Assembly (NCBI RefSeq): GCF_011752935.1
Contig: NZ_VWWO01000001.1
Span: forward strand, 3,410,001 to 3,474,000
Direction: 5' to 3'
Length of the DNA stretch: 64,000 bases
Source: Chitinophaga sp. Cy-1792
GTDB taxonomy: Bacteria; Bacteroidota; Bacteroidia; Chitinophagales; Chitinophagaceae
A program made the position numbers and the translations under genes. Of the stretch, positions 17,528 to 26,583 are shown in pieces. The notes beneath the pieces are model-generated. The model was not told where the DNA came from, ran no database searches, and saw nothing but the letters and a program-made list of their open reading frames with translations. The stretch's first letter is position 1, and each line of letters begins with the position of its first letter.

Positions 17528-18766
17528 TTAATCGATAACGGAAGGTGCCGGCTGGACGGGCTTCTCCAATGACCCGCGCAGGAAGCGGGTAGTCATCATA
17601 GCTGCCACATTATCGCCGGTTGCGTTGAGAATAGTGGCCAGCGGATCTACCAGCGTACCAATGATAATCATGGCAGGCAAGGCTTCCAGCGGAAAGCCGT
17701 AAATGCTCATCATCAGCATTTCGCCTACATAGCCGCCATTGGGAATACCGCCTTCCACAATACTGACGATAACGGTGATGCCCAGCGCCATCAGTATTGT
17801 ATGCGGGTTATCGAATCCTTTTCCGTACATACCAAATACCACGGCCATTTTCACGATGGCCGATATACTGGAGCCATCTTTATGCAAGGTGGCTCCCAGC
17901 GGAATCACTACATTGGCGATATCATTGGGGACACCCATTTTAGGTGCTGCTTCCAGGTTAGCAGGGATGGTAGCGATACTGCTACCGGTACCAACTGCGG
18001 TAAGCATCGGCACAATATTATTCTTCCAGAAGATACGAATGCCGTGAAAGCCGCCGGCAATAAAGGCGTATAACGTGAAGCCGGTGATAAGGTAGACAAT
18101 GCCCACAATATAGTACAGTCCCAGCGAATGAGCGTAAGTGCCAAACAGCTGCGGGCCTACGGTTCCGACCTGGCAGGCGAAATAGGCGCCCAGACCCACG
18201 GGGCCGGCCTTCATAATCACATGCAGGATCTGCTTCATGACCTCATTGCCGGAATGCAGGAAGTTACGGAATGCCTGGCCGGCAGCACCTGCACGCATAG
18301 CGGCAAATCCCGTGATCACGGAAAAGATGATAAACGGTAGCATATTTTTCCTGGACAACAGTTCATAAAACTCATTTACCGTCAGGAGTCGCGTGAGCTG
18401 TTCACCCAGGTTGCCCGGCTGGCCTATATTTCCCGAAGGAGTACTTAAAGTGATGACCTGGTGTATCGGGAATACCGTTACGGTGACCATGGTAAAAATA
18501 GCCGACAGCAGGAGGGTGGCCAGGAATACCAGCGACATCACCCCCAGTATCCTGCCCAGCTTTTTGCCTGCATCTACCTGCGCTATGGCATCTGCGATAG
18601 CAAAAAATACCAGCGGGACTACTGCTGTAAATAATAAATTGATGAAAATCTCGCCTACAGGCTGAATGACCGTTACCCTGGAACCCCATATCAGTCCGGC
18701 AATACTGCCCGCGATAATACCCCCAAGCAACCAAAAAACACTGGAATAATTCCTGATGAAACCCAT
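17528..18766 (-). CDS. Dicarboxylate/amino acid:cation symporter (DAACS, GltP/DctA family)
   Basis: 412-aa inner-membrane secondary transporter importing C4-dicarboxylates or acidic amino acids with H+ or Na+. The expected eight helices and two re-entrant loops are seen as hydrophobic blocks. Family motifs include GTGSSIATIPANLEAA (the serine-rich HP1 region), VVIPLGATLHKDGSSI (TM7, NMDGT-like position) and GGIPNGGYVGE (HP2). The NMDGT motif reads LHKDG here, a change seen in some subfamilies, and may alter substrate preference. It is transcribed alone, divergent from the GH31 gene across 78 bases. Confidence 0.88.
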   Translation of the reverse strand: MGFIRNYSSVFWLLGGIIAGSIAGLIWGSRVTVIQPVGEIFINLLFTAVVPLVFFAIADAIAQVDAGKKLGRILGVMSLVFLATLLLSAIFTMVTVTVFPIHQVITLSTPSGNIGQPGNLGEQLTRLLTVNEFYELLSRKNMLPFIIFSVITGFAAMRAGAAGQAFRNFLHSGNEVMKQILHVIMKAGPVGLGAYFACQVGTVGPQLFGTYAHSLGLYYIVGIVYLITGFTLYAFIAGGFHGIRIFWKNNIVPMLTAVGTGSSIATIPANLEAAPKMGVPNDIANVVIPLGATLHKDGSSISAIVKMAVVFGMYGKGFDNPHTILMALGITVIVSIVEGGIPNGGYVGEMLMMSIYGFPLEALPAMIIIGTLVDPLATILNATGDNVAAMMTTRFLRGSLEKPVQPAPSVID

Positions 18767-18844
18767 AAGATAGTTTTCTAATTACAATTTATGCCGGAAT
18801 TCTCAATTATGATCAGTATTTTTAGCCCGTTATATTAGTGAACA

Positions 18845-21800
18845 ATGAAAATGAAATCTATCAACTCTCTGATAGGAGCTGCTGTATTGACGGCACTCCT
18901 GTCTGTAACCGGTATGCAGGCCAGTGCGCAGTACAGGCTTCGCTTCCACGGACCCAGCAATTTTGTTGAGCTGAACGGCAAAGACCTGAAGCCTCCTTAC
19001 ACGGTGGAATGCCTTGTGAGTCGCGATAAGGTCAGCACCTATTCCTCCCTGCTTACCAGCGGCGACTATGAGAGTGGGATTCGTCTCGAACAATATAACA
19101 ATACCAACAAAATAGGCCTTACCCAGAAAGGTAAGTTCGATGTACTTTTCGATTATGAACTGCCGGTAGGAAAGCTCACGCACCTCGCACTGGTGGCCGA
19201 TAGCGCGCATACTTCCCTTTATATAGATGGCAAATTTGTACAGACGATCGATAAAAGCATTCCTTTGCCGTTATCGCAGATCGGGCTGGATGGTGATGGT
19301 TTTGGTACCCTCAATGCCACCGTGGACGAGATGCGTATGTGGGACACCCAGTTGGATGCCGCTACCATCGCGCGACTGGCATTTAAAGAAGTGACCGATA
19401 AAGACCCGCAATACAACCACCTGCTGCATTATTACAAATTCGACGAAGGCAGTGGCAATGTAGTAAAAGATGCCAAAGGAACCCTGAATGGTAAGATCTT
19501 CCTGGCTACCTACGAAAAGGTATATCCGCTGGATGTGGCCATTACCAGTGTGGTGACGCCACAGAATGGCAAGCAGCAGTTTTCCTCGAAAGAGCCACTG
19601 ACCGTGCGTATTACCAACCTGGGTACACAGCCTGCCACCGCCGATTTACAGGTGAAATACAGTATTGGTACCGGCGCTGCTGTAAAAACAGTTACTGTGC
19701 CATTGCATAACAATCAACTGCCACCTTATGCCTATCGCGATATCCTGCTGGAGCAGGCCGATCTGCATAGCAAAGGCATCTGGCCTTTGCAGGCGCAGGT
19801 GATTTTACCGGGAGATGATAACCCGGGTAATGACACCCTGCGTACCCATCTGCTGCTGAAAAAAGTACCGCTCACAAATATTACCGGTTTACAGCAACAA
19901 CCCGGTCATCTGCTATTTAAATTAAATAACGCAGATGTAAAACTGCAATGGTTGCAGCCAGATGTATATCGCCTGCAGGTAAGCACCGACGGCCATTTTG
20001 CAGATGCCTTCAGCAATGGTATCGTAGTATGGAACGGGGATAAAAATATTCCTTACCAGGTAAAGGATAAAGGGAAATATTATGAAATTACCACTACCGC
20101 ATTAAATCTGCATATTGAGAAATCACCTTTTCGTATAGCCGTTTACGATAAATCTGGCAAGCTGATATCCGAACAAACGGAGCCTATCAGTTTAGGCGAG
20201 CAGGCCACAGAGGCCATCCGCCGCGGAAAGAACGATTATTTCTACGGTGGCGGTATGCAAAATGGTAACTTCTCGCACCGCGACAGTATCATTCCTATCC
20301 GTAATAATTTCGGCAACTGGGGCGCCAACACCACTTCCAATCCGGCGCCGTTCTTTATCAGCACTGCCGGTTATGGTATCTTCAGAAATACTTTCAGCAA
20401 AGGAGAATATGCCTTTAAAGATACCGTACAGTTACAGCATGAAGGATATGAATTTGATGCATACTATTTCTACGGTCCTGGTCTGAAAACCATGCTGGAC
20501 CAGTATACACACGTTACAGGAAGGCCGTTTATGGTGCCCCGCTGGGGACTCGAATTTGGTGATGCCGACTGTTACAACAAAAAAGGTGTTACTGGTGATG
20601 TGATCAACAAAGTAGCAAAAGTTTACCGCGAAAAAGATATGCCTGGTGGCTGGATATTGCCGAATGATGGCTATGGTTGCGGCTACCAGGGACTCGATAC
20701 CGTTGTACAACGCCTGCATCAGCTGGGATTCTATACCGGCCTGTGGACGGAAAACGGCGTCGATAAGATAAAAGACGAAGTGAGCAGATTAGGCACCCGC
20801 GTAATGAAGCTGGACGTGGCCTGGGTAGGACCTGGCTACAAATGGGGGCTGGATGGCAACCGTGCCGCTTTTGAAGGAATAGAGCAGAATGCCGATGCCA
20901 GAGGATTTATCTGGTGTGTGGCCGGATGGGCAGGAACCCAGCGCTATGCTACCGTATGGAGCGGCGACCAGAGCGGTAACTGGGAATATATCCGTTTCCA
21001 TATCCCAACCGTGATCGGTAGCGGATTAAGTGGCTTCAACTACGCCACCGGCGACGTAGACGGTATCTTCAGGGGTAGCGCAAAAACGTATACCCGTGAT
21101 ATGCAGTGGAAATGCTTTACACCGGTGTATATGTCTATCAGCGGCTGGGCAAAGGAAAATAAGCAGCCATGGACATACGGAGAGCCGTATACCAGCATCA
21201 ACCGCCATTACATGAAGCTGAAAATGCAGCTCACGCCTTATATGTACAGTTACTGCCGCGAAGCCTATGAAACAGGTACCCCTGTTTGCAGGGCCATGGT
21301 ACTGGAATACCCTAAAGACAGCACCACCTGGGGCCGTAGTACGCAATACCAGTTTATGAGTGGTGAATACCTGCTGGTAGCGCCGGTTTATAAAGACGAA
21401 GAGAAAAGAGACAGCATATACCTGCCTGCCGGTACCTGGACAGATTACGATAACGGTGACACCTACACGGGCAGCAGATGGTTAAGTGGCTTCAAGGCGC
21501 CGCTGGAGAAGCTGCCTGTATTTGTGAAAGAAGGCGCTATCATTCCTGAATACCCGGAAATGCTGTATGATCGCCAGCGCCCGAAAGATACGCTGACGCT
21601 GGCAATATATCCTGGCGTAGCAGGTCATTTCAGATTGTATGAAGATGACGGCGCTACACAGGCTTATAAAAAGAATAACGCATTTGCCTACACGAATATT
21701 ACCAGCAATACAGCCAATGGAAAAACCGTGGTGAACCTTGCTGCAACTACCGGCAAATATGCCGGTCAGCTGGAGCAGCGTACGTTAAAACTGGAAGTAT

Positions 21801-21946
21801 TCCGTAATACAAAGCCCGCCAGGGTAATGCTCAACGGTAAAGTTATCAGTAGCTGGACATACGTCCCGACCTTTAAGAAAGGTTGTGTTTTCGTAGATGC
21901 CGGCAAGGTAGATATTCGTAAAGCACAACAGCTGACAATAGAGTAA
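18845..21946 (+). CDS. Secreted glycoside hydrolase family 31 enzyme with N-terminal LamG domain
   Basis: 1033-aa exported glycosidase. A signal peptide (residues 1-28, ending ASA-Q) is followed by a LamG/concanavalin-like domain (about 30-205; LYIDGKFVQTID and TVDEMRMWDTQLDAATI are typical). A linker with a CARDB-like beta domain (about 230-345) precedes the GH31 barrel (about 360-900). The predicted nucleophile is Asp657 in VMKLDVAWVG and the acid/base is Asp708 in VWSGDQSGNWEYI. A DUF5110-type domain follows (LPAGTWTDYDNGDTY...LPVFVKEGAIIPEYPE). GH31 members cleave alpha-linked glucose, xylose or galactose/GalNAc; the KLDVAW form is not the standard alpha-glucosidase W.DMNE, so the specificity is open. 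A strong terminator follows. Confidence 0.9.
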   Translation: MKMKSINSLIGAAVLTALLSVTGMQASAQYRLRFHGPSNFVELNGKDLKPPYTVECLVSRDKVSTYSSLLTSGDYESGIRLEQYNNTNKIGLTQKGKFDVLFDYELPVGKLTHLALVADSAHTSLYIDGKFVQTIDKSIPLPLSQIGLDGDGFGTLNATVDEMRMWDTQLDAATIARLAFKEVTDKDPQYNHLLHYYKFDEGSGNVVKDAKGTLNGKIFLATYEKVYPLDVAITSVVTPQNGKQQFSSKEPLTVRITNLGTQPATADLQVKYSIGTGAAVKTVTVPLHNNQLPPYAYRDILLEQADLHSKGIWPLQAQVILPGDDNPGNDTLRTHLLLKKVPLTNITGLQQQPGHLLFKLNNADVKLQWLQPDVYRLQVSTDGHFADAFSNGIVVWNGDKNIPYQVKDKGKYYEITTTALNLHIEKSPFRIAVYDKSGKLISEQTEPISLGEQATEAIRRGKNDYFYGGGMQNGNFSHRDSIIPIRNNFGNWGANTTSNPAPFFISTAGYGIFRNTFSKGEYAFKDTVQLQHEGYEFDAYYFYGPGLKTMLDQYTHVTGRPFMVPRWGLEFGDADCYNKKGVTGDVINKVAKVYREKDMPGGWILPNDGYGCGYQGLDTVVQRLHQLGFYTGLWTENGVDKIKDEVSRLGTRVMKLDVAWVGPGYKWGLDGNRAAFEGIEQNADARGFIWCVAGWAGTQRYATVWSGDQSGNWEYIRFHIPTVIGSGLSGFNYATGDVDGIFRGSAKTYTRDMQWKCFTPVYMSISGWAKENKQPWTYGEPYTSINRHYMKLKMQLTPYMYSYCREAYETGTPVCRAMVLEYPKDSTTWGRSTQYQFMSGEYLLVAPVYKDEEKRDSIYLPAGTWTDYDNGDTYTGSRWLSGFKAPLEKLPVFVKEGAIIPEYPEMLYDRQRPKDTLTLAIYPGVAGHFRLYEDDGATQAYKKNNAFAYTNITSNTANGKTVVNLAATTGKYAGQLEQRTLKLEVFRNTKPARVMLNGKVISSWTYVPTFKKGCVFVDAGKVDIRKAQQLTIE

Positions 21947-21974
21947 ATCCGCATCCATCCATTAATAACGCCAG

Positions 21975-22008
21975 GCTGGTCTCTACTAGATAGAGGCCAG
22001 CTTTTTTT
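21975..22008 (+). terminator. Intrinsic terminator after the GH31 gene
   Basis: GCTGGTCTCTA pairs with TAGAGGCCAGC (one G-U pair) around a short CTAGA-type loop, followed by a run of seven T residues. Confidence 0.9.
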
Positions 22009-22071
22009 GTGCTGTCGCCCCGCTGAACATTTTAGTTGAGCAGCTGTTTAAAGGAAAGCAAAACATCTCCC

Positions 22072-22413
22072 ATGAAAAGTCTGCTGTTTGTACTTAGTGT
22101 AATTACAGCTGTTGCCTTTATACCACCGCAACAAAACCAGCAATACACGGTAGGGGAGGTGATACGAAAAGCAAGGCAGCTCGACAGGGACAGTACCACT
22201 GTTAAACTGACGGGCTATGTCGTGAAGAAACAAAGTGATGGCTGGTATCTCTTTGTAGATAAAACTGCAGAAATAAAAGTAAGTATTGACAATCAGTACC
22301 TGCCGGCCAAGCCTTTCGATGATCGTATAGCCGTGGTCATCTATGCATTGGTACAGTATGAAATAAACAAGCCTGTTACACTTAAGGTGAACAGGCCCGT
22401 ATCGGAAGAATAA
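22072..22413 (+). CDS. Small exported OB-fold protein (YgiW/YdeI-like)
   Basis: 113 aa. An N-terminal export signal (MKSLLFVLSVITAVAFIPP) leads into TVGEVIRKARQLDRDSTTVKLTGYVVKKQSDGWYLFVDKTAEIKVSID. The 'D...V.LtG.v....dgwY.F.D.tgeI.V.ID' pattern is that of the bacterial OB-fold (BOF) family, with E. coli YgiW/YdeI linked to stress tolerance. The ATG at 22072 starts the signal sequence. A TTG further upstream is rejected. It ends 12 bases from the convergent TauE/SafE gene. The role in this organism is unknown. Confidence 0.72.
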   Translation: MKSLLFVLSVITAVAFIPPQQNQQYTVGEVIRKARQLDRDSTTVKLTGYVVKKQSDGWYLFVDKTAEIKVSIDNQYLPAKPFDDRIAVVIYALVQYEINKPVTLKVNRPVSEE

Positions 22414-22425
22414 ATGGTATTGGTT

Positions 22426-23373
22426 TTATAATATTTTCACGGTGAAGCCGTAGATGCTTTTCAGGCTGGCCAGAATAACAATCACAGCCACAGCAATCAT
22501 AATCGTTTTAGCCGAAATTCTGTTGGAAACTTTGGCAGCAATAGGAGAGGCCAGCGCACTGCCTATTACGAGTCCGGATACTGCGTCCCAATGTACATGT
22601 GATAATACCGTTACAAAGGTCAGGGAGCTGAGCATGGCGATAAAAAAGCGGCAGAGTTTCACTGTTCCGAGTGAAAACCTTGGATGCCGGCCACCGGCGA
22701 TCAGAGAAGATAAAACGATGGATCCCCAGCCACCACCACCGATCGCATCAATGAAGCCCCCGAAGAAGCCCAGGATACCGATCTTTTTAATTTTTTTCCC
22801 CTGTTGCACCTTCGCCCTGCGCGCCTGAATGGCACGTTTCAGGATAATACTACCCAGAATGAGTGTGTAAAGTGATACAACCGGTTTGGTATAGGTAGAA
22901 TAATGTTCGAGAGAAGACAGGAGATATGCCCCGATTACTGCCCCGGTAATACCAGGGATGATCAGGAGTTTGAAGAGTTTTTTGTTGATATTCCCCATTT
23001 TGAAATGCATCCAGCCGGCGATGCCGTTGCTGAGGATTTCGGAAATATGTACCGCCGTACTGGCAGAAGCAGGCGGGATTCCCATAGAAAGGGAGAAGGT
23101 GGTGGAGGTAATACCATATGACATACCGATGGCACCATCTATCATGGCAAAGATAAAACCGGCAATCAGGAAGTAATAAAAGGTAGACGGAATCTCCTCC
23201 GCATAGGCACGAAAAGCAGGAGTATGCCACCATGCTGTGGCCAGTATTACCAAAACCAGGATAACTGCAGCGGCCCACCATAAGAGGCGGTTTTTTCGGG
23301 GGCTTGCCGGTGAAACCTTTGCTGGTGTTGGTTCTATAGCTGCGGTTACGGCTGGTGAAGCGACTTTCTCCAT
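22426..23373 (-). CDS. Sulfite exporter TauE/SafE family (TSUP) membrane protein
   Basis: 315-aa polytopic protein of the TSUP family, which exports or imports small sulfur- or carbon-containing anions. The first helix after a Pro/Ala-rich N-terminus is WAAAVILVLVILATAWW. Two homologous halves contain the family repeats: DGAIGMSYGITSTTFSLSMGIPPASASTAVHISEI (first half) and GGFIDAIGGGGWGSIVLSSLIAGG (second half). The latter is the GG.iGGGGG-type motif. The actual substrate cannot be told. It is monocistronic, and the 199-base upstream gap is shared with the divergent CorC-like gene. Confidence 0.87.
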   Translation of the reverse strand: MEKVASPAVTAAIEPTPAKVSPASPRKNRLLWWAAAVILVLVILATAWWHTPAFRAYAEEIPSTFYYFLIAGFIFAMIDGAIGMSYGITSTTFSLSMGIPPASASTAVHISEILSNGIAGWMHFKMGNINKKLFKLLIIPGITGAVIGAYLLSSLEHYSTYTKPVVSLYTLILGSIILKRAIQARRAKVQQGKKIKKIGILGFFGGFIDAIGGGGWGSIVLSSLIAGGRHPRFSLGTVKLCRFFIAMLSSLTFVTVLSHVHWDAVSGLVIGSALASPIAAKVSNRISAKTIMIAVAVIVILASLKSIYGFTVKIL

Positions 23374-23538
23374 GGATTTCTTATGTCTATTTCTTCACAA
23401 AATACATAAACTCTATGAAAATAGTAGACTAGTGAAAAAAAATAATAAAACAGGCAACCGGCGTTATGGTATTTTATAATATGATATTCACCTTAAAGAC
23501 CTGACAAAAATACACGAACGTATAAAAAATCATTTACC

Positions 23539-23546
23539 TATATTTG
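23539..23546 (+). promoter_or_regulatory. Possible -7 element (TATATTTG) of the CorC-like gene
   Basis: An exact TAnnTTTG match lies 27 bases before the ATG at 23573. The sequence 19-20 bases upstream is not TTTG, so only half of the promoter signature is present. Confidence 0.35.
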
Positions 23547-23572
23547 GGCTTGCGAACCAATTTACCCAACTA

Positions 23573-24880
23573 ATGTTTCTACAAGTTCTCGGAACTATTA
23601 TTCTTGTATTATTAAACGGATTTTTCGTCGCGGCAGAATTTGCCATTGTTAAAGTACGATCTTCACAAATAAACAGCGCTGCCGGTGCCTCTAAAAGGTC
23701 TACCAGGGCAGCAAAACACGTATTGAGCAATCTCGACGGCTACCTCGCCGCCACACAGCTGGGTATTACCCTGGCTTCCCTGGGTTTGGGTTGGGTTGGA
23801 GAATCAGTGGTAACTGCACTGGTCCTGAATTTCATGGCAGCCATCGGGCTGACGATCACAGAAAGTGCTGCCCATGCCATAGCGATCCCTATTGCATTCT
23901 TTATCATTACCGTATTACATATCGTATTTGGTGAACTGGCGCCGAAGTCAATGGCGATACGCAAGCCACTGCCTACCACACTGGCAGTAGCCATGCCGCT
24001 GCGCTTCATCTTCGTCATCTTCCGCCCGTTTATCTGGATGCTGAACGGCTTGGCCAACAGTATCCTGCGCCTCTTCGGATTACAACCTGCAGGCGAATCT
24101 GAAATTCACTCTGAAGAAGAGCTGAAGCTGATCATCTCCGAAAGCCAGGAAGGCGGCGCTATCGAAGAAACAGAACGCGAGCTGATACAGAACGTATTCG
24201 AATTCGACGACAGCCGCGTAAAAGAAATTCTGACTCACCGTAAGGATATCTCCGCACTGGACATCTCCCTGCCATTTGATCAGCTGGTAAACCAGGTGAT
24301 CACAGACGGTTATTCCCGTTACCCGGTATACAGCACCTCGCTGGATGAACTGAAAGGCGTGATCTATACCAAAGACCTCGTTAAAGGGGTACACGAAAAG
24401 AAACTGACCAGCATCAACGAGATCCTCAAACCGGTATTTTATGTACCGGACAGCATGAAGATCAAAGACCTGCTGCGTACTTTCCAGCTGCAACGCCTGC
24501 AAATGGCCGTTGTTACCAATGAATTCGGTGATACGGAAGGTATCGTTACCATGGAGGATATCCTGGAAGAACTGGTAGGAGACATTCAGGACGAACACGA
24601 CCACGAAGCACCGATCGTAGAGAAAAAAGATGAAGATACCTACATCGTGAATGCGCACGAAAACCTCTCCGACATCAACGAGTTCCTGCCGGTACCATTG
24701 CCGGAAAGCGAACATTATGAAACACTCTCTGGTTTAATAAACTACGAACACGGGAATATTCCTAAAGAAGGAGAGGTCCTTCAGATCGAACACTATGAGG
24801 TGCTGATACTGAAAATGTTCCGTAGCTCAGTGGAAAAAGCCCGACTGAAGTTATTACCTGAATCATCACAAAACAGCTGA
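23573..24880 (+). CDS. CNNM/CorC/HlyC-type membrane protein with CBS pair
   Basis: 435-aa 'hemolysin family' protein. It combines an N-terminal DUF21/CNNM membrane domain (LLNGFFVAAEFAIVKVR, about residues 10-195), a CBS-domain pair (about 215-330; ALDISLPFDQLVNQVITDGYSRYPVYSTSLDELKGVIYTKDLV) and a C-terminal CorC/HlyC domain (about 345-425; IVNAHENLSDINEFLPVPLPES). Relatives have been linked to magnesium or cobalt efflux; the hemolysin name is historical. The segment GIVTMEDILEELVGDIQDEHD is very typical. The pirin gene starts two bases after the stop, so the two are one operon. Confidence 0.9.
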   Translation: MFLQVLGTIILVLLNGFFVAAEFAIVKVRSSQINSAAGASKRSTRAAKHVLSNLDGYLAATQLGITLASLGLGWVGESVVTALVLNFMAAIGLTITESAAHAIAIPIAFFIITVLHIVFGELAPKSMAIRKPLPTTLAVAMPLRFIFVIFRPFIWMLNGLANSILRLFGLQPAGESEIHSEEELKLIISESQEGGAIEETERELIQNVFEFDDSRVKEILTHRKDISALDISLPFDQLVNQVITDGYSRYPVYSTSLDELKGVIYTKDLVKGVHEKKLTSINEILKPVFYVPDSMKIKDLLRTFQLQRLQMAVVTNEFGDTEGIVTMEDILEELVGDIQDEHDHEAPIVEKKDEDTYIVNAHENLSDINEFLPVPLPESEHYETLSGLINYEHGNIPKEGEVLQIEHYEVLILKMFRSSVEKARLKLLPESSQNS

Positions 24881-24882
24881 TA

Positions 24883-25746
24883 ATGGAAAAGAAAATACTG
24901 CATGTGCTGGAAGGCCGCGAAAAGAAAATCACTGATACAGAGGTGGTACGCCAGTCGCTCCCTACGGCACAGTTCCGTTTTGCCAATCCTTTTATCGTGG
25001 TACATCATATGCCGGCGAAGTTTTACGCTGCCGGCTCTCCGGAAGAGCGCCTGCACCCGCATCCGCACAGGGGCTTTGCACCGGTAACGTTTATGTTGCA
25101 GGGGCAGGGTTTTCACCGCGATAATGCCGGCAACGCCATGACGGTGACCGCCGGCGATGTACAGTGGATGTTTGCTGGCAAAGGTATCCTGCATAGTGAA
25201 GGTCCTTCTGAAGAATTTCTGAAAGAAGGCGGTAACTATGAGCTGCTGCAGCTCTGGTTCAACGTACCCGCAGCACATAAATTTGAAGATCCTTACTATC
25301 AGTATATTAAAGGGGCTGATATGCCTCATATACCGGCACATCCAGGTGTACACCTGAAACTGGTAGGTGGCGAATATGAAGGCCTGAAAGGACCGCTGCA
25401 GAACTTTACGCCTATCACAGCCATATGGGGGAGTCTGGATGCCGGTACAGCCGTATCGCTGCAGGCTAAACGCGGTTACTGGACACTGCTCTACGTGGTA
25501 GACGGTAACGTGCTGGTAAACGGCACCAGCGTTAATGGCTATCACCTTGTGGTGCTGGATAAAGACGACCCTAACGCTGACGTACATATCCAGGCCACAG
25601 AAGCCACCAGGATACTATATCTGAACGCGGAACCTATCAACGAGCCGGTAGCTGCCAAAGATAATTTTGTCATGAATACCAACGAAGAAATCGAACAGGC
25701 ATTCGCCGACTATAAAAACGGATTGTTCGGTACCCTCGAAAAATAA
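24883..25746 (+). CDS. Pirin family bicupin protein
   Basis: 287 aa. The N-terminal cupin holds the metal-binding HPHPHRGFAPVTFMLQG motif (residues about 60-76) followed by FHRDN and HSEGPSEEF, supplying the His/His/His/Glu iron site. The C-terminal cupin begins near residue 185 (SLDAGTAVSLQAKRGYWTLLYVVDG). Characterised pirins include a quercetin 2,3-dioxygenase (YhhW) and transcriptional cofactors; the substrate here is unknown. The final helix EEIEQAFADYKNGLFG is a common pirin ending. The start two bases after the CorC-like gene indicates translational coupling. Confidence 0.88.
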   Translation: MEKKILHVLEGREKKITDTEVVRQSLPTAQFRFANPFIVVHHMPAKFYAAGSPEERLHPHPHRGFAPVTFMLQGQGFHRDNAGNAMTVTAGDVQWMFAGKGILHSEGPSEEFLKEGGNYELLQLWFNVPAAHKFEDPYYQYIKGADMPHIPAHPGVHLKLVGGEYEGLKGPLQNFTPITAIWGSLDAGTAVSLQAKRGYWTLLYVVDGNVLVNGTSVNGYHLVVLDKDDPNADVHIQATEATRILYLNAEPINEPVAAKDNFVMNTNEEIEQAFADYKNGLFGTLEK

Positions 25747-25907
25747 TTGCCGCATAAAGTTTACTACCTGTATAAGTACACCACTAAATTTATTATCTTG
25801 TTGCTTAGATGATCTAAGGGAAGATAAAGATTAATTAATATTATTTTTTAGTCAGGAGCTGTACTTTTATCCCACCATCAGCCGATGGTATCTTATCCTT
25901 TTCAGTT

Positions 25908-26519
25908 GTGGAAAACTCACAGGTAGTAAACGAATCAGCGCTGTGGAACAGTGTCATTGCCGGCGAACAGCCAGCATTCAAAGCGCTGTATGAAATCTAC
26001 GCAGACACACTTTTCGCCTACGGAAACAGATATACGACAGACAGAGACCTTATCCTCGACTGTATCCACGACCTCTTCATTGATCTGCATCATTACCACC
26101 ATAAATTATCCCGCAGTGTAAATATTAAATTCTACCTGCTGGCAGCCATGAGAAGGAAACTGCATCTCACCCTTAAAAAAAATGCCAGGGTGAAACTGAT
26201 AGCGGATGCCTCACTCTTTACGCTTGATTTTCAATCAGATTCTATACAAACTGCCATCATCGCCAGCGAAGATGAACAGCGGCTGATAAAGCTGCTCGCC
26301 GAACAGCTCAACCAGCTTCCTGCACGGCAAAAGGAAATCATCTACCTGAAATATCACTGCGATCTCTCTTATGAAGAAATTGCTGCTATCATGGAAATTG
26401 AAATCGCCACCTGCCGTACCCTGGCTTACCGCGCCATCAAACAAATGCGCGAATCCATGGAAGGTACCACTGTAAAGGTTTTCAGTACATTGCTGCTCAT
26501 CCTGCTGGCAGAAATCTGA
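25908..26519 (+). CDS. ECF sigma-70 factor (FecI-like) of the SusC/SusD locus
   Basis: 203-aa extracytoplasmic-function sigma factor. Region 2 is at about 22-90 (FKALYEIYADTLFAYGNRYTTDRDLILDCIHDLFIDLHHY). Region 4 is at about 130-185 (LPARQKEIIYLKYHCDLSYEEIAAIMEIEIATCRTLAYRAIKQMRE), a recognition helix-turn-helix. The start is a GTG, because no ATG occurs before region 2. The hydrophobic tail KVFSTLLLILLAEI is unusual but common in Bacteroidota SusC-linked sigma factors. An anti-sigma gene follows after 64 bases, then SusC and SusD. By family knowledge, the sigma is released when the transporter binds its ligand and then activates the locus. Confidence 0.9.
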   Translation: MENSQVVNESALWNSVIAGEQPAFKALYEIYADTLFAYGNRYTTDRDLILDCIHDLFIDLHHYHHKLSRSVNIKFYLLAAMRRKLHLTLKKNARVKLIADASLFTLDFQSDSIQTAIIASEDEQRLIKLLAEQLNQLPARQKEIIYLKYHCDLSYEEIAAIMEIEIATCRTLAYRAIKQMRESMEGTTVKVFSTLLLILLAEI

Positions 26520-26583
26520 AAAAAATAAAAAAAATCTTACAAAACCAGTCTATAAAAACCTAACCGCTTTCTCTTATATATTA

